From positions 687,001 to 751,000 of the forward strand of contig NC_010718.1 in the NCBI RefSeq assembly GCF_000020005.1: DNA of 64,000 nucleotides, written 5' to 3'. This stretch comes from Natranaerobius thermophilus JW/NM-WN-LF. Lineage in GTDB: Bacteria > Bacillota > Natranaerobiia > Natranaerobiales > Natranaerobiaceae. A program made the translations under genes and the position numbers. How positions within the stretch are numbered: position 1 is the first letter of the stretch; each line of letters begins with the position of its first letter. Positions 34,202-42,512 of this stretch are shown here, piece after piece. The notes under the pieces are model-generated. The model made no database searches, had not been told where the DNA came from, and saw only the letters and a program-made list of their open reading frames with translations.

Positions 34202-34396
34202 GGGTGTCACCTCAAAAGTTAACATTGATTATTTAATAATTACTTTTATGTGAATTTATTTAAGAAGTGATTATTTGATAACTTTTTAAGATATTAGTTA
34301 TTTCAAGTCATCACTATAAGGTTTACGATTATCACACATGGGCTCCATCAACATAAGCTAAACTACAAAGATGTTGACAAGGAGGTAGATTTAAAG

Positions 34397-34984
34397 TTGT
34401 CTGAAGAAGAAAGAAGGCAAGTATACCCAGGCCCAATTAAGGACCCTGGTAAATTTCCACCCCCAGAGGCCATAGACTGTATAAAAGTTGATAAGGTTTA
34501 TGAAGAATGTAAACAAGTTGATGTTAACGAAATCAGAGTTGATATCCCAGATGACATTGAAGATACTAATCTAATAAATAATATTGGAGAAGTTGAGTGT
34601 ATTGATGTTGAGTTATTGAAAAAAGAGTGTGAAATAGTAGCTGATACAAAAGTTAGACTGTGGATCAAATATGAAATCACATACAGTCTTAATGATGAAG
34701 TATTCACGGAAATACAAACTTTTGAAAAAATTGTTGTATTAGGGCGTGCCGGTGAAGAAGGTTTAGAACCGCAATGTGAAGTCTTTTTAGAATGTTTAGA
34801 TGCTTTTATTGTCGACGATGAAATTGTTCTCTGCATAGGTAAGTTGTTAATATTTAAGTTAATAGCTCATGTTCAGTTATTAGTACCAGTATATGGATTT
34901 TGTCCTCAACCGGAAATTTGCCAGGTAGCAGCAGAATGTCCTGATTATGACCCAGAGTGGCCACCTTATCCACCCCAAGAATAA
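34397..34984 (+). CDS. Unrecognised acidic, cysteine-containing protein
   Basis: 195 residues, strongly acidic, with Pro-rich ends (YPGPIKDPGKFPPP and DYDPEWPPYPPQE). About nine Cys are spread evenly, several in a repeated pattern CIKVDKVYEECK / CIDVELLKKECE at about 27-38 and 72-82, suggesting two related units. No signal peptide. It starts at TTG with AAGGAGG ahead. It stands divergent to a spore-associated YheC/D-like gene, so a spore-coat role is an attractive guess. I cannot name the family. Confidence 0.6.
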   Translation: MSEEERRQVYPGPIKDPGKFPPPEAIDCIKVDKVYEECKQVDVNEIRVDIPDDIEDTNLINNIGEVECIDVELLKKECEIVADTKVRLWIKYEITYSLNDEVFTEIQTFEKIVVLGRAGEEGLEPQCEVFLECLDAFIVDDEIVLCIGKLLIFKLIAHVQLLVPVYGFCPQPEICQVAAECPDYDPEWPPYPPQE

Positions 34985-35017
34985 TTCTTAAATCACAGTA
35001 TCAAAATAGCTCGTCTA

Positions 35018-35056
35018 AGAGCAGCGTATCTTTTAAAAGAGATGCGCTGCTCTTTT
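35018..35056 (+). terminator. Terminator hairpin used as the intron landing site
   Basis: A long stem AAGAGCAGCG...CGCTGCTCTT with an extended TATCTTTT/AAAAGAGA pairing, followed by TTTT. It terminates the acidic-protein gene. The group II intron begins directly in its T-run. Confidence 0.88.
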
Positions 35057-35792
35057 GTTTGCCCGGCATGCCTGTCGCGCCGATGGGTTGAAAGAAACCC
35101 TGTCACCTAACCAGCAGGAAGACAACCATAAGGCAAGGGCGTCACCGGTGACGGTGGAGTCTGAAGGAAGCTGAAGGGGGAATTTGGAACATAGTGAGAA
35201 CAAACCGAGGATGGCCTTTTAGGTGGGTAACCTTGCAAATTATGGGAAAGCCCGAAAGCTGGATAACCTAAAAGGTTAGGACGGATGCGTTCAAATTCAG
35301 GCAAGCAGACTTAACCGGGGAGATACCTGTATTGTCTTGTGACGACAAGTAAAGTTAAGACAAGTGGAAACATGAGTTTTAACTAAAGCAGTGCAGGAGG
35401 CAGATGAACCCGTAGTAGTGAAGAACTTTCGGCCAAAGAAAGCTGGTAACAGTCTGGAGGATAAAACCGAAAGGACACTACACCTGGTTGTAGTGGTGCA
35501 TAATGACCGAAAGGGAATTATGTAGTGTGAAGGGGTGAAAGTAGACCAAAGAGTGTAGCAAGAACTCGAGTAGACACTTTAGGTAGGAAGAAAACTGAAG
35601 CTGAAATGCTAAAGGGAACGGAAAGTCAGGTGGTGACGAGCTTACTTGCTTTACCGTCCGCCTAGTGGAAGTAGAGCGTACCCTGATAGGTAAGATTGCC
35701 AAAGAGCTAGAGACACCGTTAAGCACGTTCAAAGAAACCACAACTAAAAGTGTAGAAAGAGGGAAGGCACACAGCGAAAGAAGGTGCAATTG

Positions 35793-37061
35793 ATGAAGAA
35801 ATGGTACAGTTTAATAGACAAGATTTATTCCAAAAAGAATCTAGAAGACGCCTACCGCAGGGTCAGAGCTAACAAAGGTAAACCCGGCATAGACCAGGTA
35901 ACCGTGGAGGCTTATGGCTCCAACCTAGAAGAAAATCTGGAAACCCTTCATCATGACCTTAAAATTGGCGCATACAAACCACAACCTGTGAGGCGAGTTA
36001 AGATACCCAAACCAGATGGAAGTACTCGCCCATTAGGGATTCCAACCGTAAAAGACAGGGTAGTCCAACAAGCAACGTTAAATATACTTCAACCGATTTT
36101 TGATCCAGACTTCCACCCGTCAAGCTACGGATACAGGCCTAATCGCTCATGTCACAAAGCAATAGCTAAATCAGAACAGTTCATTAATAAATACAATCTA
36201 AGACATGTAGTAGATATGGACCTATCTAAATGCTTTGATAAATTAAACCATGAGTTGATTATCGAAGAAGTAGCCAAGAAAGTTAGTGATGGAAGTGTTC
36301 TCAAATTAATAAAGAAATTTTTGAAGTCCGGAGTAATGGAAGATGGAGCCATAGAAGACACAGAAATAGGGAGCCCTCAAGGTGGAGTGATATCACCACT
36401 ACTAACCAACATTTACCTAGACAGATTTGATAAAGAAATGAAGAGTCGCAATATCCGAATAGTAAGATATGCCGATGATATTTTAATATTCGCCTACACA
36501 CCAAGACAAGCGAAAAGATATAAAGATATAGCTACTGAAATATTAGAAGACGAATTAAAACTAACAGTTAATAAAGAGAAAACTCACATAACAAATGACC
36601 GCAAAGGTGTTCCCTACCTAGGAGTTATCATAAGGAGTCAAAACATATCCATCCAGCCTGAAAAGATACAGAAATTCAAAGAAAAAGTCAGAACTCTTAC
36701 ACCAAGAAATCATGGTAGAAATCTATCCGAAATCATAAAAGAGCTAAATCCAGTATTAAGAGGATGGGCAAATTACTTCCGAATAGCCAATTGTAAGAAA
36801 CAATTTGAGAACTTAATGAAATGGATTAGAAGAAGACTTAGGATGAAGAAAATGCGAGAATGGAAAAGTTGGAAACAACTACACAAAACTCTTCGCAGAA
36901 AAGGCTACAAAGGGGAATTTGAGAAAATCTCCATGAATAAATGGAGAAACTCATCAAGTCCTCTCATAAGTTTAGCACTACCCAATAAGTGGTTTGACGA
37001 GATAGGTCTAATTAATATTAGTACCTATCAAGTTGGTATTTTGCATCACTTTAGAGAGTGA
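35793..37061 (+). CDS. ltrA: Group II intron reverse transcriptase/maturase
   Basis: About 422 residues. Reverse transcriptase blocks are clear: KIPKPDGSTRPLGIPTVKDR, VVDMDLSKCFDKLNHELI, GSPQGGVISPLLTNIYLD and the catalytic RYADDILIF. A maturase X domain follows (LNPVLRGWANYFRIAN). There is no HNH endonuclease at the C terminus, as in class C introns, which do not cut the second DNA strand. AAGGTG lies just before the ATG; an earlier GTG overlaps it. The protein helps the RNA fold, splice and reverse-transcribe into new sites. The frame is intact, so the element may be mobile. Confidence 0.93.
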   Translation: MKKWYSLIDKIYSKKNLEDAYRRVRANKGKPGIDQVTVEAYGSNLEENLETLHHDLKIGAYKPQPVRRVKIPKPDGSTRPLGIPTVKDRVVQQATLNILQPIFDPDFHPSSYGYRPNRSCHKAIAKSEQFINKYNLRHVVDMDLSKCFDKLNHELIIEEVAKKVSDGSVLKLIKKFLKSGVMEDGAIEDTEIGSPQGGVISPLLTNIYLDRFDKEMKSRNIRIVRYADDILIFAYTPRQAKRYKDIATEILEDELKLTVNKEKTHITNDRKGVPYLGVIIRSQNISIQPEKIQKFKEKVRTLTPRNHGRNLSEIIKELNPVLRGWANYFRIANCKKQFENLMKWIRRRLRMKKMREWKSWKQLHKTLRRKGYKGEFEKISMNKWRNSSSPLISLALPNKWFDEIGLINISTYQVGILHHFRE

Positions 37062-37075
37062 TCGAGGTCTACTAG

Positions 37076-37106
37076 GAGCCGTGTACGTGGCCCGTAAGCA
37101 CGGTTC
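37076..37106 (+). ncRNA. Group II intron domain V
   Basis: GAGCCGTG pairs with CACGGTTC around an inner TACG/CGTA helix and a short loop. The catalytic AGC triad is present at the second to fourth bases. Domain VI (GAAGCCACAG/CTGTGGCTTC) follows at 37119-37145. Confidence 0.85.
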
Positions 37107-37425
37107 TGTGAGAGGAACGAAGCCACAGCTAATTACTGTGGCTTCTACCTACTCGATTTTATGGGGTTTTCAATTATAGTTAGAATTGGTATACTTTTAT
37201 AAAAAAGTAAGGAACAGGAAGGATTAATTCTAACAGATCCAGAAATATAAAATTAAGAAATTATAAATTTTTAAAAAATTAGCAATTGATAAAAAACATA
37301 GCTCTAACATTTGTGAAATTTTAATGGAATGATGAAAGTTTTTAGATTAAGGTTAATTAATCTCTGGTTATTAGGCTTAAACCAGGGATTGATTGAATAA
37401 TAATAACTTAAAAAGGAGGTTTTTC

Positions 37426-38772
37426 ATGCCTGATCAACGTGAACAATGGAAGTCGAAATTAGGTTTCGTACTTGCGGCGGCAGGCTCAGCTGTAGGCTTA
37501 GGTAATGTCTGGAGATTTCCCTTTGTAACAGGGGAAGAAGGTGGAGCTGCCTTTTTAATTATTTACATTATCGCAATAATAATTATAGGCTATCCCCTTA
37601 TGGTAACTGAAATTTCTTTGGGTAGACATACTCAAAGAAATCCGGTTGGTGCTTTTAAATCAATTGCTCCTAATACTCCTTGGTGGCTTGTTGGTGCTTT
37701 ATCTGTGCTAACAGGGTTTGTCATCCTAAGTTATTATTCTGTTATTGCTGGTTGGTCTCTATCTTACATTGTTAAATCTTTAGCAGGTTTTCCAATAGGA
37801 ATAGAAGCCACAGAGCAGCTATTTGGTGAACACACTACAAGTCTTTTTGAACCAATTTTTTATCACTTTTTATTCATGGCGATTGTAGTCGGTGTTATAT
37901 CAGCTGGAGTTGTGAAAGGTATTCAAAGAGTGGTCACTTTTCTCATGCCAGTGTTGGTAGTACTATTACTGGCTGTTGTTATTAGGGCTGTCACTTTACC
38001 CGGAGCTGGAGAGGGTTTAGCATTCCTATTTAGGCCGGATTTCAGTGCGGTTAGTTGGGATACTATTCTCGCTGCCATAGGTCAGTCATTCTTCACTTTA
38101 AGTCTTGGTATGGGTGCTATTTTAACTTATGGAAGTTATCTTTCTAAGAATGATGAAATACCTAACAGTTCAGTTCAGGTAATTGGTGCCGATGCTCTGA
38201 TTGCAATTATTTCAGGTATGGCTATTTTCCCTGCTGTTTTTGCTTTAGGATTTGACCCTGGTGAAGGTCCTGGATTGGTATTCGTCACTTTACCGGCTGT
38301 TTTTGCAGAAATGCCTGTTGGTGGACTTTTTGGATTCTTATTCTTTGTCTTATTATCCATTGCGGCATTAACCTCTGCCATTTCATTGCTAGAGGTAGTT
38401 GTAGCTTATTTCGTAGACGAAAAACAATGGCCTAGAAAAAAAGCTTCTGCTACTATAGGTTTGGTTGCTTTTATCGTAGGGCTTTTCCCAGTTTTAGGTT
38501 ATAGCGCCCTAGATCATGTTACCTTTATGGGCATGGATATCTTAGACACTTATGATTTTATAGCAGATAGTATTATGTTACCACTAGGTGGGGCTATGAT
38601 TGCTTTCTTTGCCGGTCATGTTTGGGGTACTAGAAATGTTATGGAAGAAGCAAATAAATCTGCCACCGGTATTAGGATTGGCGATTGGGCAGCACCATTA
38701 TTAAAGTATATAATCCCTATTGGCGTTATCATAGTAATGATTGTAGGAATTATAGAGACTATTGGTGGTTAA
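37426..38772 (+). CDS. Neurotransmitter:sodium symporter (SNF) family transporter
   Basis: About 448 residues with 11-12 membrane helices, like bacterial LeuT/Tyt1 homologues. Signature SAVGLGNVWRFPFVTGEEGG near the N terminus forms the Na+/substrate site in unwound helix 1, and FSLG-type sequence (FFTLSLGMGAILTYGSYL) is helix 6. It takes up an amino acid or related amine with Na+, a sensible coupling ion for a haloalkaliphile. AAAAGGAGG lies six bases before this ATG. The 268 bases before it, after the intron, are AT-rich with no gene seen. Confidence 0.92.
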   Translation: MPDQREQWKSKLGFVLAAAGSAVGLGNVWRFPFVTGEEGGAAFLIIYIIAIIIIGYPLMVTEISLGRHTQRNPVGAFKSIAPNTPWWLVGALSVLTGFVILSYYSVIAGWSLSYIVKSLAGFPIGIEATEQLFGEHTTSLFEPIFYHFLFMAIVVGVISAGVVKGIQRVVTFLMPVLVVLLLAVVIRAVTLPGAGEGLAFLFRPDFSAVSWDTILAAIGQSFFTLSLGMGAILTYGSYLSKNDEIPNSSVQVIGADALIAIISGMAIFPAVFALGFDPGEGPGLVFVTLPAVFAEMPVGGLFGFLFFVLLSIAALTSAISLLEVVVAYFVDEKQWPRKKASATIGLVAFIVGLFPVLGYSALDHVTFMGMDILDTYDFIADSIMLPLGGAMIAFFAGHVWGTRNVMEEANKSATGIRIGDWAAPLLKYIIPIGVIIVMIVGIIETIGG

Positions 38773-38795
38773 AAATTAGATCTCTAATAATATTT

Positions 38796-38826
38796 AAGGG
38801 CATCCAGACTTAATGGGTGCCCTTTT
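38796..38826 (+). terminator. Rho-independent terminator after SNF symporter
   Basis: Stem AAGGGCATCC/GGGTGCCCTT followed by TTATTA. Confidence 0.85.
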
Positions 38827-38906
38827 ATTATGTTAAAATTCAGTTATGCTTATTAACCAAATCTTTTTAACCACATTAAACGTCTAATGATTTGAGGAGG
38901 TTAACT

Positions 38907-39215
38907 ATGGAATTAATTGTTCAATGGACTAGCTCGGAATTCATATACTTATTATTAACTTTACTAAATATTTATGCTTTTGTTCTTATGGGACTTGATA
39001 AACATTTTGCAATAAAAGGGAAAAGCAGGATTTCAGAAAAGCATTTATTGGGATCTGGAGTTGTAGGAGGGGTGTTTGGACTCTATGTTGGGATGAAAGT
39101 TTTTAGACATAAGACTCAACATTTAATATTTAAACTTGGAATTCCACTACTTTTATTTTTATATGTTGTGGTATTTTATTTTACGATAAACATTCCAGAA
39201 AGCCCACTGCTTTAG
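38907..39215 (+). CDS. DUF1294 family small membrane protein
   Basis: About 102 residues, three hydrophobic helices. The DUF1294 signature appears as LMGLDKHFAIKGKSRISEKHLL followed by GGVFGLYVGMKVFRHKTQH (the usual Gly-rich block with R-H-K-T). Function unknown. GAGGAGG before the ATG fixes the start. Confidence 0.82.
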   Translation: MELIVQWTSSEFIYLLLTLLNIYAFVLMGLDKHFAIKGKSRISEKHLLGSGVVGGVFGLYVGMKVFRHKTQHLIFKLGIPLLLFLYVVVFYFTINIPESPLL

Positions 39216-39304
39216 GTGTAGGAGTATTTTAATTCAAAAGGGGTGACCATCTTGATGAATGTATAGTGATTAATAGAATTACTTAGCGGAGAGGAGTGTA
39301 TTTA

Positions 39305-40303
39305 ATGGCTATTAAGCAGGCATTATTGAGTTTTAAGGAGAATTATAAGATTGCCTTAGTGCCTATAATTATGGATGTGTTAGCTTTGTTACTAGCCGTA
39401 GTACTAGTTTTTGGTGTATTTCCCGAGATTGGTGAAATTAAAATGAGTCAAGATAGGTTTCATATAGAAGTGGGTTTTCCCAGTATTCCACCATCCGTTA
39501 CCGATGTTTTAGAGGGGGACTGGGTCCTACCGGGATTAAATGAGGTTATGATCGAGGATTACTTAACTGATCAACTAGCCGTTTCCGGAGAGTTAATTTC
39601 TTATATATTAATCATGATTGGCTTCACATTATTATTTTTATTAGTAAAAGTCTTTTTAGAGTCTGGATTTTTAGGATGTATTAAAGATGGTTATCGCTAT
39701 CAACAGTTATTTTCACCTGGGAAATTTTTAATAAATTCTAAAAAATATTTTTGGAATATGCTGAAATATCGTTTGATTATGCTGGGGATACTTTTAGGAC
39801 TATTGTTAATTCTATTAATTATTATGTACGGAGTTTTTAGGTCCGTAAATCCCTTCGCTCCCATGAATATAATGCCATTACTTGCCATTATATTTATTAT
39901 CTTCATATTAGCAATACTCTTAGTAATGCTATTTTTATTATTTGCACCTTACGCTATAGTAGAGGAAAATCTATTACCGTTAGAAGCCATGTCCGTATCT
40001 TATAGCACAGTGAAAGGAAACTTTGGCAAAACAATTTTACATTTACTGGCTTTAGTGGGAATTTTCTTTGTAGTAAGTGTCGTGATTAATGGAGTCGCCA
40101 TAGTTTCTATACTTCTTTCAATAATACTTTATGCTCCAGCAGGTTGTGTGGGCATTTATATAATTTATATTTTATTTAGCCAATTGAGAAAGGAATATCA
40201 TGAAAAACAAGCAGAAGTAGATGAACTTTTAAAAGATGATGATTCAAGCATTAATGATTCAAGTACTAACCTTAGTCAAGAAAATATACAGAGAGAGGAC
40301 TAG
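39305..40303 (+). CDS. Multi-pass membrane protein of unknown function
   Basis: About 332 residues. Six or so membrane helices (for example near 15-40, 97-120, 150-175, 185-215, 240-270), a substantial extracytoplasmic loop after helix 1, and an acidic hydrophilic C-terminal tail of 40 residues (KDDDSSINDSSTN). It looks like the DUF4013/YciC-type glycerophosphoryl-diester membrane domain, but I cannot confirm that. The lipoprotein gene begins 12 bases after it, so the two are an operon and may work together. Confidence 0.6.
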   Translation: MAIKQALLSFKENYKIALVPIIMDVLALLLAVVLVFGVFPEIGEIKMSQDRFHIEVGFPSIPPSVTDVLEGDWVLPGLNEVMIEDYLTDQLAVSGELISYILIMIGFTLLFLLVKVFLESGFLGCIKDGYRYQQLFSPGKFLINSKKYFWNMLKYRLIMLGILLGLLLILLIIMYGVFRSVNPFAPMNIMPLLAIIFIIFILAILLVMLFLLFAPYAIVEENLLPLEAMSVSYSTVKGNFGKTILHLLALVGIFFVVSVVINGVAIVSILLSIILYAPAGCVGIYIIYILFSQLRKEYHEKQAEVDELLKDDDSSINDSSTNLSQENIQRED

Positions 40304-40314
40304 GAGGGATAGCT

Positions 40315-41769
40315 TTGAATAAGAATAATCAGATCTTAATTACATTAGTGAGTGTTGTAATGATTACGGTTTTTATGACAGCTTGTGTTTCAGAACCCGA
40401 ACTTAATGAAGGAGCAGATACTAACGGAGCAGATCCTAACTCTGATAATGAGTCAGAAGTGGGTATTGATATCGATAAAAACCGAGATAAACTTGAGGAA
40501 ATAGCTAAAGAAGCTTTTACTATTTATTATAGTTATGTTGATCTAGACTTGTTTGCTGATAATGCTCGTAAGGACCTGGAAGCAGGTCATTTAAATGTAG
40601 ATTATCCTGGAATAAGCACTGAAGAATATATTGAAGCAGTCAATATTGATATTGAAGAAATGACTGAAACAGAAAGTGGCAATATTCAAATGTTAGCTTC
40701 AGTTAGTTATCCTCATATAAATGAAGAGCAAATAGAATCCATTACAGCAGAACTTGAGGAAAGAATTCTGTCAGAAGCCGAATCTCAAGACAGGGCTATT
40801 GACCTTCAGAATATATTTAACGAAACTCTACAAGCCAAGGAATTAGACCAGGAAAGGACAAATAAAACTTTAACATTAACAGCTGAAGGGGATAATTCGG
40901 CTAAAAATGGTACTTCAAAAGATGATACAGATGAGACAAATAAGGATAATACTGACATAAATTTTAAAGTTGTAGAGATGGATCGGCCTGATGATTTATT
41001 TCAATCCTTTGATAAAGCTTTTCAGAGGGCAATTGCCGATGGAATTCAGGATGTAGTGATAGATTTGCGACCCCATGGGCTTTTTTTAGGCTGGGAAGAT
41101 ACTGTTAAGGCGAAGTTTCAGGGTGAAAAAATTGTAATGGAAAGTGATTTTTTAGGAAAATACTTGCGCGATGAACTAAAACTCATCTTGACCGAAGAAA
41201 ATGAAATACTGTTGACAGAGATTTGGGATCAACTGTCGGAACTGGCAGGATATAATCCTCATTTGCAATTTGGTCCTGAAAACTATCTTAACCAAGTAAT
41301 AGTCGGTAAAACTACTAAAGATAATGTAGTATCTATTTCTTTTACCAGACCATATGCAGTCGCAACCAAAGACAGTGTCATCGGTTATATTGATTTAGAA
41401 CAGGATGAAATCAATTTGTTTGATAAAGTTTCAGGCCCGGGACAACAAGTGAGTGATTTCTTTTGGTCACAAGGCGGCGATTATTTGGCCTATTACTATA
41501 CAGAAAGTGGCTCAGGTTTTAACTATCTCAATGTTTACGATATTGCTAGTGATGAACTAATTAAAATCAATGAAATCGAAACATTTAAGGAAAACCATGG
41601 AAATGGAAATCAAGGACTTACAGGTGAGTTTAATAAACTTCGCTGGTTAGCAGATGAAGATATTTTGTCATTTAAGGTCACTTCTTTCCAGGAAAAGGAA
41701 GATGGAAAAGGAAATGCATACAGATACAAATTAGATGTTGTAACAGAGGAGCTGAGAAAAAATAACTAG
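40315..41769 (+). CDS. Large acidic lipoprotein of unknown function
   Basis: 484 residues. Signal peptide with lipobox FMTAC, then a flexible Asn/Asp/Glu-rich linker. The middle (about 45-170) is helical and acidic, and a second low-complexity Asp/Asn/Thr stretch lies near 195-220. The C-terminal 260 residues include WD-repeat-like strands (VIGYIDLEQDEINLFDKVSG, DYLAYYYTESGSGFNYLNVYD). This suggests a beta-propeller-like end. TTG start with AGGAGGG. Translationally close to the membrane gene before it. No family recognised. Confidence 0.6.
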   Translation: MNKNNQILITLVSVVMITVFMTACVSEPELNEGADTNGADPNSDNESEVGIDIDKNRDKLEEIAKEAFTIYYSYVDLDLFADNARKDLEAGHLNVDYPGISTEEYIEAVNIDIEEMTETESGNIQMLASVSYPHINEEQIESITAELEERILSEAESQDRAIDLQNIFNETLQAKELDQERTNKTLTLTAEGDNSAKNGTSKDDTDETNKDNTDINFKVVEMDRPDDLFQSFDKAFQRAIADGIQDVVIDLRPHGLFLGWEDTVKAKFQGEKIVMESDFLGKYLRDELKLILTEENEILLTEIWDQLSELAGYNPHLQFGPENYLNQVIVGKTTKDNVVSISFTRPYAVATKDSVIGYIDLEQDEINLFDKVSGPGQQVSDFFWSQGGDYLAYYYTESGSGFNYLNVYDIASDELIKINEIETFKENHGNGNQGLTGEFNKLRWLADEDILSFKVTSFQEKEDGKGNAYRYKLDVVTEELRKNN

Positions 41770-41827
41770 CTTAATGAAATAAAAGACTGGTTTAATCATA
41801 AAAGTTAACAATACTATAATCCTCTAT

Positions 41828-41868
41828 AACCCATCGATTGGTTTTACAATCAGTCGATGGGTTATTTT
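41828..41868 (+). terminator. Rho-independent terminator after lipoprotein
   Basis: Stem AACCCATCGA/TCGATGGGTT with inner TTG/CAA pairing, then ATTTTTTA. Confidence 0.9.
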
Positions 41869-41951
41869 TTACCAAAATTAAACAAGTCTAAAATCTATTC
41901 TAACACAAATACTAAACAGTAAAAGTTTCATGGTTTAGTGGAGGTGTATAT

Positions 41952-42512
41952 TTGAGTCAAAGTCAGGATACTAAACAAGATACAGCCAAGAGAATTGATA
42001 CACAAGTGAGACGAGAAGAGCTACCTAAAGAAGAGTTGCGAGAACTCATTAGAAAACACCGGAAAGATTCAGGAGGTTTAATTCCTCTTTTGCAAACAGT
42101 TCAGGAAAGAGAAGGTTATTTATCCCGTAAAAGGTTGGAATCCATTGCCCGAGAGATGAACCTTTCCCTGGCCAAAATAATGGGAGTAGTTTCTTTTTAT
42201 TCACAGTTTCATATCCAGCCTAAAGGCAAAAATATCATACGCGTATGTATGGGAACGGCCTGTCATGTTAAAGGAGCAGGCCAAGTAATGGAAAAATTCC
42301 AAAGAGAACTTTCCATAGAAACAGGTCAAACGACTGAAGATAGGGAGTTTAGTCTTGAGGCGGTTTCATGTATTGGGGCCTGTGGTCTTGCTCCAGTCTT
42401 AACTATTAATCACAATACACACGGAAAAGTTACTACTTCTGATGTAAACCATTTGATTAATAGATATGTTAATGGTTCAAATAACGGAAATGAAGGTGGG
42501 GAACAAGGATGA
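41952..42512 (+). CDS. NuoE-like [2Fe-2S] subunit of NAD-linked formate dehydrogenase
   Basis: 186 residues. The thioredoxin-like [2Fe-2S] fold has ligands in CMGTACHVKG and SCIGACGLAPV, and the helical N-terminal part (LIPLLQTVQEREGYLS, IMGVVSFYSQFHI) is typical of NuoE/HydC/HoxE proteins. It passes electrons between NADH-oxidising flavin subunit and the formate-oxidising subunit. TTG start with GGAGG. Its stop overlaps the next start (ATGA), so translation is coupled. Followed by NuoF-like and FdhA genes. Confidence 0.92.
   Translation: MSQSQDTKQDTAKRIDTQVRREELPKEELRELIRKHRKDSGGLIPLLQTVQEREGYLSRKRLESIAREMNLSLAKIMGVVSFYSQFHIQPKGKNIIRVCMGTACHVKGAGQVMEKFQRELSIETGQTTEDREFSLEAVSCIGACGLAPVLTINHNTHGKVTTSDVNHLINRYVNGSNNGNEGGEQG

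Larger units (their letters stand above)
35057..37157 (+). mobile_element. Group II intron (class C type) with maturase gene
   Basis: About 2.1 kb. The 5' part (GTTTGCCCGGCATG, then AAGGGCGTC and GGAGTCTGAAGGAAGCTGA) matches the domain I pattern of group IIC introns such as that of Oceanobacillus. A maturase ORF is followed by a domain V hairpin and a domain VI hairpin, ending near CTACTCGAT. It is inserted right behind a terminator stem, the known preference of class C introns. The 3' boundary is accurate to a few bases only. The 735 bases between the 5' end and the maturase start are structured intron RNA; short reading frames inside it are not genes. Confidence 0.88.

Noticed and set aside
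35107-35304. Short minus-strand frame inside the intron
   Set aside because: Lies wholly in structured intron RNA domain I.
35784-37061. Retron or diversity-generating-retroelement reverse transcriptase
   Set aside because: Domain V and VI RNA hairpins and a maturase X domain mark it as a group II intron; there is no template/variable repeat pair.
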